Positions 51,829-62,792 of a stretch of 64,000 nt of DNA are shown here, piece after piece; the first letter of the stretch is position 1; every line of letters starts with the position of its first letter. Where the stretch lies: contig JASSKH010000028.1 of NCBI GenBank assembly GCA_031763025.1, positions 1,922,001 through 1,986,000 on the forward strand, read 5' to 3'. A program made the position numbers and the translations under genes. This DNA comes from Macrocystis pyrifera. Its lineage: Eukaryota > Sar > Phaeophyceae > Laminariales > Laminariaceae. Below the pieces are notes generated by a model, which was not told the DNA's origin, searched no databases, and saw only the letters and a list, made by a program, of their open reading frames with translations.

Positions 51829-52299
51829 TTGAGGTACATGCGATACGCTGTAGTACAAGTCGCCACAGAAACCAAGAAGACCGCATATGTACCCAGAAGA
51901 AATAGACAGAATGAAAAAAACAACCCGACGTTGAAAAATCGAAAAGATCAAAGATCAAAAATCAAAAGAGAAGAAAAGTTCAATTCAACCAAGAAAGCAA
52001 GGAAGCAAGAAAGGGAACACACAAGAAAATGCGCAGATTTTCGCAGATTGCAGGTTCGCAAGCTGCGCGAGGGGTGTAGAACAGAGATGAAAACCAGAAA
52101 ACAAATAGTTAATCCGCTACTAAGAACACAGGTGAGCGAAAAGAAACTATCGGACAAAAAAACGAAAAGGAAGACAACGAAGCAAAGCCCAAAGAAAAAG
52201 CAGATGGCAAAAAGCAAAAAGGAAGATACAGACAGACACAAAGAGGGACGAAACGGGAAAGAAGGCAAGAGCAAAAAAAAGACGAGGATAGAGTATTAA
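51829..52299. repeat. A/G-rich tract
   Basis: About 400 bp of AAG/AAA-rich DNA. An open frame crosses it, but it is more than a third Lys and Arg simply because of the base composition. I do not call it a gene. Confidence 0.6.
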
Positions 52300-52662
52300 T
52301 ACCTACCACCAGTACGTACAACATCAGTTCCACTCTGTCCGGAAATGTAAGGAACCTTTATCTATATATTTTTGCATAAACCATCTCTTTATTTCCGGAC
52401 CAAGTAATATCAATAGTACGTACGTCCTGAGTATGTACCAGAGCTGCAGAGTGTATAATGCAGGTACGCGTCAAATCAAAGACGTGGGGTCAAACCGCTT
52501 CGCAGTTGTACGTACCATACGTACTTCATACATACGTGTCTGAACAGCCGCAGTGAGTGTATCATGGTGTGGTATCCATTTACTTCTTTCTGTACGTACC
52601 TGATACCTTTTTTGCTCACGAGCACCGGTACGGAGCAGAGTCCTCTTACAATCTGTGAACCC
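52300..52662. other. No gene recognised
   Basis: Contains several GTACGTAC palindromes; no gene. Confidence 0.4.
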
Positions 52663-52825
52663 TGATATTTAGGTTGGTTAGGAAGGCTGTTCGTGTTTTT
52701 GTTCGTGTTGGGATCAAGGTAGGCACGGGCGAAGACTAAACCCAACACCTAACCCTATCCCTAACCCTGACCCCAAACCCCAGCAAAAACGAACCAAAAC
52801 TGACCATAAACGCGGCTACGCGATT
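52663..52825 (+). repeat. Dispersed repeat with telomere-like core, copy 1
   Basis: Shares TTTAGGTTGG, GGGATCAAGGT, GGGCGAAGAC, CCCAACACCT, ACCAAAACTGACC and ACGCGGCT with 57107-57258 in the same order. Its core CCTAACCCTATCCCTAACCC resembles CCCTAA telomere repeat. Confidence 0.75.
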
Positions 52826-53852
52826 TTTGAGTCTAAACACCCGTGTGCGTGAAGATTCGGGCTCACAGCGTGTAAACCCTGCTCCCGGTACCGGCACGAA
52901 ATTCACCTCCTATACTCGTATATATACAACAATAGTACTCAGTGTGATATGATACCCGGTGCCACGTTAGTCTAGGTGCCCAGTATTTGGAACCAAATGC
53001 GGCTTGCGAGAGAGGTGTAAGTATTGGAACAACAAAGTAGATGTAAGAGTCCATGCCCAGCCCCGTGCGTACAGCAGTAGTCTGCTTGGAGAAAAGCCGT
53101 GGAAAGTCTACTATTAATGTTAGTGCTACGCACGTATCAATATGTTGCTCGTACATATGGTACCTGGTAGGTGGAAAGCGGAGTACAAAAGCGGACCATC
53201 CCACCCACCCTCCCAGCTGGAATACAGCAGTATCATACTAAACACGAGCACCAAGTGCCATTGCCAGAAATAACATTTACTTACAGTATGCCATTTACAC
53301 CCAGGTTGTTACCCTTCCAAACGGGCATCTATAATCAATCGTAGCCCGATCCTCGCAGGAGGGCTGAGGGTGAGGTGATAGTCCGGGATGAGAGTCCCCA
53401 GCATGCACCGGAGGCCTCATTCCAACCCAACGCTTCCGTGATGGCAAGAGTTCATCTCCGTACATATCCATCCCATATGTTGTTGTTCTCACATGACAGG
53501 TACGTACCGCTCTGTCTGCATTGCAATTTGCTCGATTCAACTATTACTATTAATACCTGGTACACAGCAGCAGCAGTTAGTGTCACGTGGTCGTGCGTGT
53601 GTCAATTGTGGCATTTGCTTTTTTTTGGCTTTTGGAACCTTCTTGTTGCCGATTTCGTTCAATTTCGAGTCAAAGTTTCAATTGCTTCATTCAACGAGAC
53701 AACGAGACCAACTTACTCCTGCCTACTCGTAGGGATATATTTACTTCCGGCGTTTTGATATATTTCCTGCCGGCTCCGCCGCCTCGGGGGTGGTCCACGC
53801 GTTTTTTTATGGGTCTGGTGGTGTTTTTTTACCGCTCGCTGTGATAGCTTTT
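52826..53852. other. No gene recognised
   Basis: TACCAGGTA-type palindromes and TATTAATA motifs; no domain-bearing frame. Confidence 0.4.
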
Positions 53853-54185
53853 GTATATATGTATATATATTTTAATCATCACTTTTACTTTCCAGCCTAT
53901 CTCGTAGGAGGTTTTACCCTCAGCGATCTTCTGGACAAGCCGTGGTCACAGGTGTCGTCCCTTCTCCCCCCCGGCACATGCCTTTATTTTTGTCGCGCAT
54001 AGGTTTCAGCATTCCCACTGCTCGTCGATTTTCATCGAATGCACAGTTAACTCACGCTCTCGCGCTTTCCGCTAATCAATTTTTTATGCAAGAAAAAGTC
54101 CCTACGAGCATGCACTCGGTGAGACTTGAACCCACGAAATTGATCTTGGTAGGCACGCGGACCACCTACCGAGCCACCGGGGACG
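53853..54185 (-). mobile_element. tRNA-derived SINE, copy 1
   Basis: On the minus strand the head CCCCGGTGGCTCGGTAGGTG (A box) is followed by GTGGGTTCAAGTCTCAC (B box). A body shared with copy 2 (58075-58410) follows, with an ATATATGTATATA tail. About 333 bp. These internal boxes would recruit RNA polymerase III. The head does not fold as a good tRNA, so it is not a tRNA gene. Confidence 0.8.
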
Positions 54186-54540
54186 TACAGCAACTCAGAC
54201 TTCAAGCTCAATATCAAATCGGTACATACTCATATAAGATGCTTGTACGCAGCAGCTGTTGTACTGCCGAATGTCTGACCGTGCAAGTGGATAAAAAACG
54301 AAGTGTCAGGTGCAGCAGGTCTAAGGTTTGCTTCCTCATCAATCGAGCAAACATAATATATTTCCGGTACAAAAAGAGTGCGTGTTTGCAAAGACAATTT
54401 CACTAGGTGTATTTTACGGGATAATATAGTACTCCTTCTGATATAAAATATACCACATTACGCGTACAATATTAATATTACTGGTGTACGGTTCGAATAT
54501 AGCCAGATAGAGACGTGATAGCTTGATGTACGTACGATGT
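54186..54540. other. No gene recognised
   Basis: AT-rich; no gene. Confidence 0.4.
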
Positions 54541-54780
54541 GTGTGTGTTGTTCGCATTCAACCGTTCTTTCTACCCGTCGACATCCAGCACAAGCAGTGT
54601 CCGCGCCGATTCTTCGATTGTAAAGAGATCCAAGCTCTGTGGTCACTAAACTACGCCATGTCAGTTGTTTACATTAAACCGTATTTTACACCCGTCAACA
54701 TCCAGCACAACACAACCAGTGCCCGTGCCGATTCTTCAATCCTAGAGAGTTGCAAGTGATGTAGTCACAAAACTACGCCA
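54541..54780 (+). repeat. Rep-H tandem dimer
   Basis: Units at 54541-54658 and 54664-54780, about 122 bp apart, both with CATTAAACCGT- or ATTCAACCGT-like starts, ACATCCAGCACAA, CCGATTCTTC and ACTACGCCA ends. They differ at about a fifth of positions. Confidence 0.75.
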
Positions 54781-55744
54781 CTACGTACGTTGCCACGTAC
54801 CTGGTATGCAGTACAGTACGCACACTAGTGGACAATGCAATGCCATGTCATCACACTGGATACGACAGACACGACATTATATGGAACAGAAAAGAAAAAT
54901 AGAAGAAACAAAATGTCGTGCCCCCCCCGCAGGGGATGTGGCAGACACTTGAAAAAAACGAGCTTGGAAGAAAGAGAAGAAAAAAACACCGTTACTTGTA
55001 AACAGAGTAAGATTAAGAACCAAGGGAAAATATCAGGCAAACCGAAGCACAAAGAAAAGCACTCTCCCAAAGCACAAAGCACCCTCCAGGAAGCCGCAGC
55101 AGTTTGTGGTACGAATAGCATAGCCACGTTCTCCCTGCTAGTTCGCCTGGCACCTTGCTCTCCTGTCTGCCGTCTCCGTCCTGCGTTCGTCAACTTTGCC
55201 CCGCCCCTCGGCGTCAGACAATACGAAACAAGCAAAGCACGCTCGTCATCCACCCACGCCACACGACTCCTTCAATAAGGCTTATCAATAGAAAGGCAGA
55301 GAAAGAAAAAAATGAAGATCGCAGAGAATCAGCGCAAGAAAGGACAAAAAAAAAAAAGACAAAGGAAGACAACGTTCGAACCAGCTGCACCAGTTGGCGA
55401 CACGATTAGCATAGACATGTTCCACTTCCTATTAATAGTCGGCCTGGTGCCTTGCTACCCTGCCTGCCATCTCCTCCCTACTTTCATCCACCGCAGTTTC
55501 CCTTCTACTGCTCCTGTCCCCTCTCTCTCCCCGTATTCCCTTGGTCGGGTTTTCTGCCTCTCCTCCTGTTGCCCCCCCTCCCCCCATTCCCTTGGACATC
55601 ACCCACGGCGGATGCGCGGCGCTGCCTACTCAGCTCAGCCTCATCCTCGTGCCACCTCACCATGAACCGTTCGGCTGCTTCGAGAACCCCCCGGTACCAC
55701 TTCCCCGCCTTTTTTGCTGCAGTGGACCACAGTGCGGTCTCAAA
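54781..55744. repeat. A-rich stretch with a duplicated block
   Basis: A block at about 55105-55180 (ATAGCATAGCCACGTTC, CCTGGCACCTTGC, CTGCCGTCTCC) recurs at 55395-55475 (TTAGCATAGACATGTTCC, CCTGGTGCCTTGC, CTGCCATCTCC). Purine-rich leaders precede both. No gene. Confidence 0.5.
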
Positions 55745-56845
55745 TCAATACACCAAGGGGGCAAGTTCCGTTGACCCTTCGGTGGCTCGGAACTCCCCAA
55801 GGCCTTCGACTGTGCATCTATGCCAAGTCTTGAACTGTCCGCCAGGTCTCGGGTTCTCCCCACCAGCCATCGTCCCGAACATTGCCCGACTGGGTAATCG
55901 CTCCTTGCTTCGCCGTGCCAGGCCCCGCGCAAAGAAGAGCCGCCGTTTACGATTGGTCGTTTCGATGCTCTCGCAACGTGTCATCTTGAGGGTCTTTGCG
56001 TACGAGAGGGTGGTATGGTCAGTACGAAGTCGGCGCTGGAAGCCAATGACTCGCAACAGGACTTGGTGAGCCATTCGAAGCTTGGCAAAGTGTTCGGCTC
56101 TGAGGGTCCACGTCACACACCCGTACAGCAGGGTCTCAATCATCTCGGCCTTCAGCATTCGGACTTTCACGCTAAGGGGGGCGGTCGTCCCATCATACAG
56201 CTCCGGGCCGAACCGTTTGAGGCATGCTCGCATGAGACGGATCCGTTCGTCGATTTCGAGCGAGAGGTCAGCGTTTTCGTGGATAATGCCGCCTAGGTAG
56301 AAGAGCTGGGCCGTCTGCTTGCACCTCTGGCCTGCTGCTTCGAGGACGAGCGGTGGTGCGAGGATTGTCCAGTCTGGTGTTTGTAGAACCGTTTTCCCTG
56401 CCAATTTTTTTTCCGACACCGTGAGGCCTGCTGCTTCGAAGACAAGTCACGATGACTGTTATCATTTTCGCGAGCCCTTCAGCCTACTTTGAGACAATTC
56501 CTGCGTCATCGGCGTACAACATGCCCAATACAGCCCTTCGCACGCACGCCAACGACTCCTGCTCCTCCGTTCCGACTACTCCAGCATCACTGAGTTGGAC
56601 CAAATCCCTTACGATGGCTTCGTCTTGGCTAAAGCGTACTAGTACGACGTGTCAAGAGCGTTGAACAGTAACGGTGATGGCACACAGCCTTGCCGCAGCC
56701 CCTGCGTGACATCAAACCATTCCGAGTGCTCGCCGTCATCCGTACGCACGCGTGCCCGCATGCCATCGTGGAAATTACGGATAATTCTCAGCAGCAATGC
56801 AATGCCATGGCATCGTACAGGATACGACATGAACGACATACACAT
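55745..56845 (-). pseudogene. LINE reverse transcriptase fragment (YADD) with C-terminal region
   Basis: Reading leftwards: [34 protein letters not shown] (motif B), then in another frame AVLGMLYADDAGIVSK (motif C, YADD at 56505-56516), a TAG, then after a frameshift VSEKK-type thumb and FYLGGIIHENADLSLEIDER, LLYGCVTWTLRAEHF, HQVLLRVIGF, RRRLFFARGLAR. These are the fingers-to-C-terminal parts of a non-LTR polymerase. The fingers domain, endonuclease and ORF1 are missing, so it is a 5'-truncated, decayed copy. It is not closely similar to the RING-RT element. Confidence 0.82.
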
Positions 56846-57106
56846 TCTATGAAAGACGAGAAAACAAACAAAAAAGGAAAAAATGAACTACGACGTATAA
56901 TGCGTACTGCTCTATGTATCTCTATAATAATGTAATAATCTACTGCTCCTCCAGTCCTCTGTCTGTTAATAGTAGTCCTCTCAAGTCCTGTTCTAGAACA
57001 CCGGTGGGCTTGACGTCCTATTACTACCTGTTTTTGATAATAGCACTTCTCCCTTCCTGCCTTCTGTCACGTTGTCCTTCGAGGTCCCCTAGCAATCTGG
57101 GAGAAA
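56846..57106. other. No gene recognised
   Basis: A-rich tract (56860-56885), then mixed DNA. Confidence 0.4.
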
Positions 57107-57258
57107 GGATCTTTAGGTTGGTAGGCTGTTCAGGTATTTTGGTTCCTGCTGGGATCAAGGTTACGGGCGAAGACCCAACCCAACACCTGTCCCTAACCCT
57201 AACCTGACCAAACCGCAACCGAAACGGGCCAAAACTGACCAAACACGCGGCTGCGTCA
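57107..57258 (+). repeat. Dispersed repeat with telomere-like core, copy 2
   Basis: Partner of 52663-52825, same orientation, about 4.4 kb away; core CTGTCCCTAACCCTAACC. Confidence 0.75.
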
Positions 57259-57521
57259 CGGTTTGCATCGAACCAGGAAATTTCTCAATTGCAGACGACG
57301 ATTCCGAAGTGCAGACCGCGCTTCGCAATTTTCAAGTAAAAAACACCCCTAAAGATCCCTTCTCCCAGATTGCTAAACCTACTCTGTCCTTCTGCGTCAT
57401 CCCGAAACGTCGTTCAATATCTCTATCGTTTTATCTTGTATGTCCATATTATACGTACTTGGTAGGTGATGAAACTCTCGGAGAGCTCCAGGACGGCACT
57501 CAGAAGTAGCTCAGTATATCG
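57259..57521. other. No gene recognised
   Basis: Short frames only. Confidence 0.35.
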
Positions 57522-57635
57522 AAGTACGGGGGACCATGGTATATAAGTAGGACCTACAGTACAATGAAAAACCTATATATTTACCTAGTTTTACTAACAG
57601 TATTTGGTCCTATTTACTATGGGCCCCCGTAGTAG
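57522..57635 (-). mobile_element. MITE-A copy 6
   Basis: GTACGGGGGACCATGG left, CTATGGGCCCCCGTAGTAG right. Confidence 0.82.
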
Positions 57636-57840
57636 TCAGTCAGTGTGCAGTATCGGTACCGGTCTGGTCCAAAAGTTTTGGGTCCATTGATGGCAAACAA
57701 AGCAGCAGCAGCGAGCAGCGGAGGCATGCTGTGTTCGGTGTATTCGTGAATGAATGCGAACTCTACAACAGTCAGTATATATACCCTCCATGGGGCCATG
57801 TGAAACCCGTCGTACGCGCGTTCGAAGTACCATGGTATCA

Positions 57841-57951
57841 CTATTACGGGGGACCATAGTTAAGAGGACCGATGGTATACATAAAACCCTATATATTTAC
57901 CTATTTTTACGAACAGTATTTGGTCCTATTTACTATGGGCCCCTGTAATAG
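57841..57951 (-). mobile_element. MITE-A copy 7
   Basis: CTATTACGGGGGACCATAGT left, ATGGGCCCCTGTAATAG right. Only 205 bp from copy 6 and in the same orientation. Confidence 0.85.
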
Positions 57952-58074
57952 TATAGTATGACACACAGCTTGCAAAGATGAATTTGGACGAAATCCTCGA
58001 TCTCATCACAGCTCTTGTTTTTTAATTTAAAAAAGAAGTACGTACCCAGGGTATATATAGGGGACCATGCCGGC

Positions 58075-58410
58075 GTCCCCGGTGGCTTGGTAGGTGGTCC
58101 GCGTGCCTGTCAAGATCAATTTCGTGGGTTCGAGTCCCACCGAGTGCATGCTCATAGGGACTTTTTCTTGCATAAAAATTGATGAGCGGAAAGCGCGAAA
58201 GCGTGAGTTGGCTACATTCGATGAAAATCGACGAGCAGTGAGAATGCTGAACCCTATGCGCGACAAAAAATAAAGGCACGTACCGGGGGGGAGAAGGGAC
58301 ACGACACCTGTGACCACGGCTTGTCCAGAAGATGGTCGAGGGTAAAACCTCCTACGAGTGGGCTGGAAAGTAAAAGTGATGATGAAAAAATAAATATGTA
58401 TATATATATA
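58075..58410 (+). mobile_element. tRNA-derived SINE, copy 2
   Basis: A box TGGCTTGGTAGGTGG (58083-58097) and B box GGGTTCGAGTCCC (58126-58138) start 43 nt apart, the spacing of a tRNA. The position of an anticodon loop reads CCTGTCAAG, suggesting descent from tRNA-Asp, but the stems are poor. The body is shared with 53853-54185 and the tail is TA-rich. Confidence 0.82.
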
Positions 58411-59610
58411 CAGCACAGGAAGTGTGCGCTTGCGTGCACACAACAAACTACTGCTGCTGGCTGTACTTGACAAACTGATGAAACGCCCACGTGATCGCTG
58501 CCGGTATTTTCTGTTTTGCCGCGTGGTACAATATTGTATGGCTGTTGGCTTTTGGCCCCTGTTCACTGGTGGACGTCAAGGGGGGGAAAGGGCACACGTC
58601 GAACAGAGAGATCACGATCTGCTACTCGGTCGTAGATCATCTGAATCCCAACCTCCCGTTAGTATGAGGTATCGTGCAGGATCTGTGTTTATGCTACTGC
58701 TGCTGTAATACAGATCCGAATCCAGGAAAGATATGTCATCAAATAGATCATCATATTGTACAATTTCCGCAACGCATCTCGTCCGCGCACCTATTAATAA
58801 TACATATCTATGACACCCGTCCGTGTGACCGTGCTTGAAAGAGCTGTGACTTTTTCATTCCTGGCAAGATGAGCTACTACTACTGCTGTATGTAGATCAT
58901 AAAGATGAGGGATGCATCTGCCCTGAAAAATGTAGATGATGAATATGGAGTGAGTGCAAGTGGAGGTGGATAAGCTGTCCGACAGCAGTCAGTGTAGAAA
59001 AGTGTGGAAGGATGTGACGATTAGAGAGCGGCATCGACCATCGATGGTGACACGAAGCAAGCGAGCCCGGGTTGCTGAAAGGTAAGGGGGTTGCGGTAAA
59101 GGGCGTTGAATTGGGCACCGGGATGCGATCGTTTTTTTTTTCCACAGCGCTCTATTTTTCCAGACCGGGAAGGTTGCTGATCAGACCGAACGAGGAGTTT
59201 TTTTTTGGAAAATTCCTGATCGAGAGGGAGTATTTTCCTGAAATATCATGTTCGACTTTTAGCACCTTTTTTCCGTTGATGAGAGAAGATGGGCAGGCGC
59301 TGACGAAAAACGGTCGCGCATCCCTCTGCGAAACTCAACGCTGGACCACTCTAAGTCCTTGCCTGGTACATATAAGGATCGTTTTCATTGAATATTAGTG
59401 TGACAATGGGATCTATATTCCGGGACATAGTGGTATTTGGTATGAACATGCAAGGACAACTCCGACACGCATCACATACCACAGCAGTATGTGCGTTATA
59501 CGTAGACCCTGCCTGGTAGACCCTGGGCCTGGCGTCGCGGGTATTTTCGTGGCAGCCGGCGACATATACACCAGTACGCGACAGCCGTTGTGAATCTCGT
59601 ATTTCGGCTG
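58411..59610. other. No gene recognised
   Basis: Contains AGATGATCTA-like motifs (58625-58770, 58890-58940) that may be fragments of the 1863-2132 TIR family. A frame at 59072-59398 has no domain. Confidence 0.4.
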
Positions 59611-59718
59611 TCACGGGGGACCATAGTAAATAGGACCTACGGTACACACGAAAACCTATATATTTACCTATTTTAACGAGCAATATTTGGTCCTATTTAC
59701 TATGGTCCCCCGTAATTG
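59611..59718 (-). mobile_element. MITE-A copy 8
   Basis: TCACGGGGGACCATAGTAAA left, ATGGTCCCCCGTAATTG right; close to the consensus. Confidence 0.85.
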
Positions 59719-60559
59719 TAGGGCTCCCGGCTTATTGTCGTACCAACGTTGATGTGTGGGCTATTACGTATGTACCTGGTAGGATTTAGAGGTGGCGTGC
59801 GCAAAGTGCTTACTAACAGCTGTAAATTCTTGAACTATAAACTCAGCCTGTAACTCTTGACTCCCAAATTCTTGAATACGTGTCACGTACCTCTGCCGTA
59901 TACGTACAAGCCTTGCATCTTCTCCGAGGATGAATTGCTCGGGAGGTGGCGTGCCGTGATGTGCTGATGCATTGATTGTATCCATTTCTGTCACTGGCGG
60001 GCCCACAGCGAATCCTGTCATTTTGTGAAGCGTACGGCACCACCTGCGCTGCCTTACCGATGACCTAACAGATTATATTTTCGGCGATGAGTGGATGTGA
60101 CAACAACACTCGCCTACTGCTGGTAAATACCACAAACACGTGTACTTTGATCAACGATACGACTTCATGTGTAGATTTATAGAACGGAGCAAGCCGCAGG
60201 TACGCATGCGCCGCCCCCGCCCCCCCCCCCCCCCCGGGCGTGGCGAGGGGTACTCTCGGCTCGCGGCTGTTTCCTTGACCTTCATAGAGTACTCGTGTTC
60301 AATATTCAGTATCCCCGGCGGCCGACCAGCCAGCTGTGGAAAGCCCTAAGCCGCTGGGGCATGTGGGACTGTTGACTCGTGGTTCGACTGGATGATGTAT
60401 CCTGCATGTCGACCTGATGGGCTCGAATGCCACTAAGGTCGTCGCCGACGAGCGAGTCTTGTCTCCCCCTCCCCCGCCTCTAAGACTGGAACCACACGGG
60501 GGGGGCTCACGGCATTCCCTTTCCTCTATACTTGGTCCCTATATGTCAAGTTGGGAGAC
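59719..60559. other. No gene recognised
   Basis: A C-run at 60221-60235 and short frames. No gene. Confidence 0.4.
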
Positions 60560-60756
60560 GTGGGTGGGGGGAATGTACTCATTATCATGCATGACTGTAG
60601 TCGTGTGACCGTAGACCCTGGCATCCCTACGATGCCGAGACGGAGCACGTCGGGTTTTCACCGACCAGGCAGACATTGCTTGCACCAAGCGAATAACCGT
60701 GGGGTGTTACATAGGGCGAGTCGCATGAAGGGTGAGCTGCATCGTACTGGGGGGGG
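60560..60756 (-). mobile_element. Rep-G retroposon, copy i
   Basis: GTGGGTGGGGGGAATGTACTCA then TATCATGCATGACTGTAGTC; covers about 175 bp to AGCTGCATCGTACT. Confidence 0.75.
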
Positions 60757-60830
60757 GGGAGGTGCACTCGATATCATGCATGGCCGTAGTCGTATGACCA
60801 CAGACCCTCGCATCCCTACAAGGCCGGGGG
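60749..60830 (-). mobile_element. Rep-G retroposon, copy j (truncated)
   Basis: A ten-base G-run, GAGGTGCACTCG, then ATATCATGCATGGCCGTAGT; truncated after about 65 bp at AAGGCCGGGGGCAC. Confidence 0.7.
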
Positions 60831-61310
60831 CACATGTGGCACATGCCGGTCGACATCGGAGAATGGTCTCGGCGGAAAAATGGCGAGAGGGTCCCGTGAG
60901 AGAAATGCGAGCAAGCACTGCTGTTGTTTGCAGAGTTCCAAGTGCCGGCAGCAAAAGTCGGCGAGCGGGAAGGCGGGAAAGACACGGGAACGCTCGCTGT
61001 GTTGCCCCGCGTCTGGGTCTCCCTGCGCCCGGCCCTGGTGTTGCTGTGTTTCGCTTGATGTTGGACGACGCAGCCATAGACTACTACTATTGTACTCCTA
61101 CTACTACCACTACCACTACCACTACTCCTCCTGTATACTGTAGTGCCCTCTAGCGTATACCAGGTAACTGTACCTGTTCCCACGCAAGACAGAAATCACT
61201 TGTATCATACTGGGCCTATAGCAGTCGGCGCAATTTCGCCTGCTGTCCGCTGGTATTGGTGCCAGGTATGTATGAGTCAACGCTGCAAACACCTTGTAAC
61301 ATTTTTTTAA
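60831..61310. other. No gene recognised; ACT microsatellite
   Basis: ACT/CCACTA repeats at about 61081-61130. No domain-bearing frame. Confidence 0.45.
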
Positions 61311-61529
61311 TTGCAACCCCCCCCCCTCATCCCCGATGTCAATTTTATTCCGACATTGGGGGCAGTGGACACGCCGAGCGATGCGCGCCTTGCGTCTATG
61401 GAGGTATGTCTCGAGAAGATGGTGTCCAAGGCCACTCGTTTTGCTGTGTGGTTGCGTTGTACCTTCCTTACTTTGGAGAAAGTCGACCCGGAAAAGTCAC
61501 CCCGAAGCTTCTGTCGTCATGAGGGTTGA
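61311..61529 (+). CDS. Candidate coding exon of unknown function
   Basis: A frame of 72 codons, the last two thirds of which read like helical protein (DARLASMEVCLEKMVSKA, TRFAVWLRCTFLTLEKVD) before a stop at 61527. A C-run precedes it, possibly the pyrimidine tract of an acceptor. No family recognised and no partner exons found, so it could be chance. Confidence 0.22.
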   Translation: MQPPPLIPDVNFIPTLGAVDTPSDARLASMEVCLEKMVSKATRFAVWLRCTFLTLEKVDPEKSPRSFCRHEG

Positions 61530-61681
61530 CACGCACGGTACATTGAAAAATTCGACGCGACTCGGCGAGGGAAGAAATGGCTAAAGTCTTTTCGCGATAA
61601 AAATGATTGCACGACTTGCAGTTGCTGTAGAGAGGGGGGGAGGAGAGCCTGCTATGTAACCCTGGATTCTGAGCTACGACT

Positions 61682-61790
61682 GTTGCGGGGGGCCATGGTA
61701 AATGGGACCAACTATTGTTGGTGAAAATAGGGAAATGTATAGGATTTTGTGTGTACCGTAGGTCCTATTTACTATGGTCCCCCGTAATAG
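61682..61790 (+). mobile_element. MITE-A copy 9
   Basis: GTTGCGGGGGGCCATGG left, ATGGTCCCCCGTAATAG right, same orientation as copy 1. Confidence 0.82.
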
Positions 61791-62718
61791 CAAGAGGGAG
61801 GGGGAAAAGGGAAAAGAAGGGCGATGATCATAAATGGGACGAAGAAGAGGAAGGGAAAGAAAAAATTCAGGTAGCACACAAGATGGCACACCGCCGGGGA
61901 CAACACGCAAGATAGCACAACGCCCACGGATATCACACGGGTGATAGGATAACACACCCCCACGGACGAATTTCCGAAGATACATCGCAAACGGTGGTGG
62001 CTTTTGGAAATGTCTCGTGAGACGCTCCGCTCGGCTTTTAAGTTCCGTTCTCCCCCCCCCCGTTCACTAAAAAACCCCGCTTCGGGAAGTTGTCGGGGGT
62101 GTTTAACTAATGAATATCTTGCGTGTTTGCAGAAGTATACGAGGGTATGATCTTCCGGTGCGAAGCATTTCCAACCACTCTGTCAATATATATATAGGAT
62201 AGAAATGATAAACAGCGCACGCATGCGTACGATCGGGGGTAGTACAATATATAGGTGGTGCTTCGTATGGTAGCAAGGATCAATGGTATCGCCGAAGCAT
62301 CTTGTTTTGGGACGCGTGTTGTTTTTGTTTTCGCGGCACAAGCAGAGCGACTAACGCAGGAATGGAGCGTAGGCAATGGTCACATGAAGAGGAACAACCA
62401 GCCGTAGTGTCGCCGATACTTGTATTTACCAGGTTTTGCGTATATACATGTCTTTGCCCGCCCGCTTGAGAAGAGATCAGCCCATAGTACCCCGGGTTGT
62501 ATAGCCACTGGCCACTGATCTCCTACGCGGCAACTCGTATCCTCCACTATAATAGAGTAGTGATCTTACAGAAGTACTTGCCTACGGCGGACCGGTACCG
62601 CTCCGGGGCGATCGGCTCATACGCACACGTTCCACGGCGGCTTGTACAGCAGTAGAGTGCTTTTGCTGACGCTGGTGTTGTTGCATTCCCTCTTTTCCTT
62701 GACACTTTTTTAGTAACA
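61791..62718. other. No gene recognised
   Basis: Purine-rich 61793-61870, then three related ACAAGATGGCACA / GATAGCACA / GATATCACAC-type tracts (61876-61960). No gene. Confidence 0.4.
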
Positions 62719-62792
62719 CGGTTAGTCCCGTTTTGTCCCCAAAAACTACACGCGGAATTTGAGTAGTTTGTCCTCGAAACGGGACTGCAGTT
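62719..62792. mobile_element. Pal-Q copy 4
   Basis: GTTAGTCCCGTTTTGTCCCC mirrored by GTTTGTCCTCGAAACGGGAC around ACACGCGGAATTTGAG. Confidence 0.75.

Noticed and set aside
51829-52299. 156-codon Lys/Arg-rich frame
   Set aside because: Arises from an A/G-rich tract; no low-bias segment or domain.
52741-52785. Interstitial telomere or healed chromosome end
   Set aside because: Only a few imperfect units, and the flanks are shared with a second copy, so it is a dispersed repeat.
58075-58145. tRNA gene
   Set aside because: Poor acceptor and D stems, and a second copy shares about 250 bp of body; it is a SINE head.
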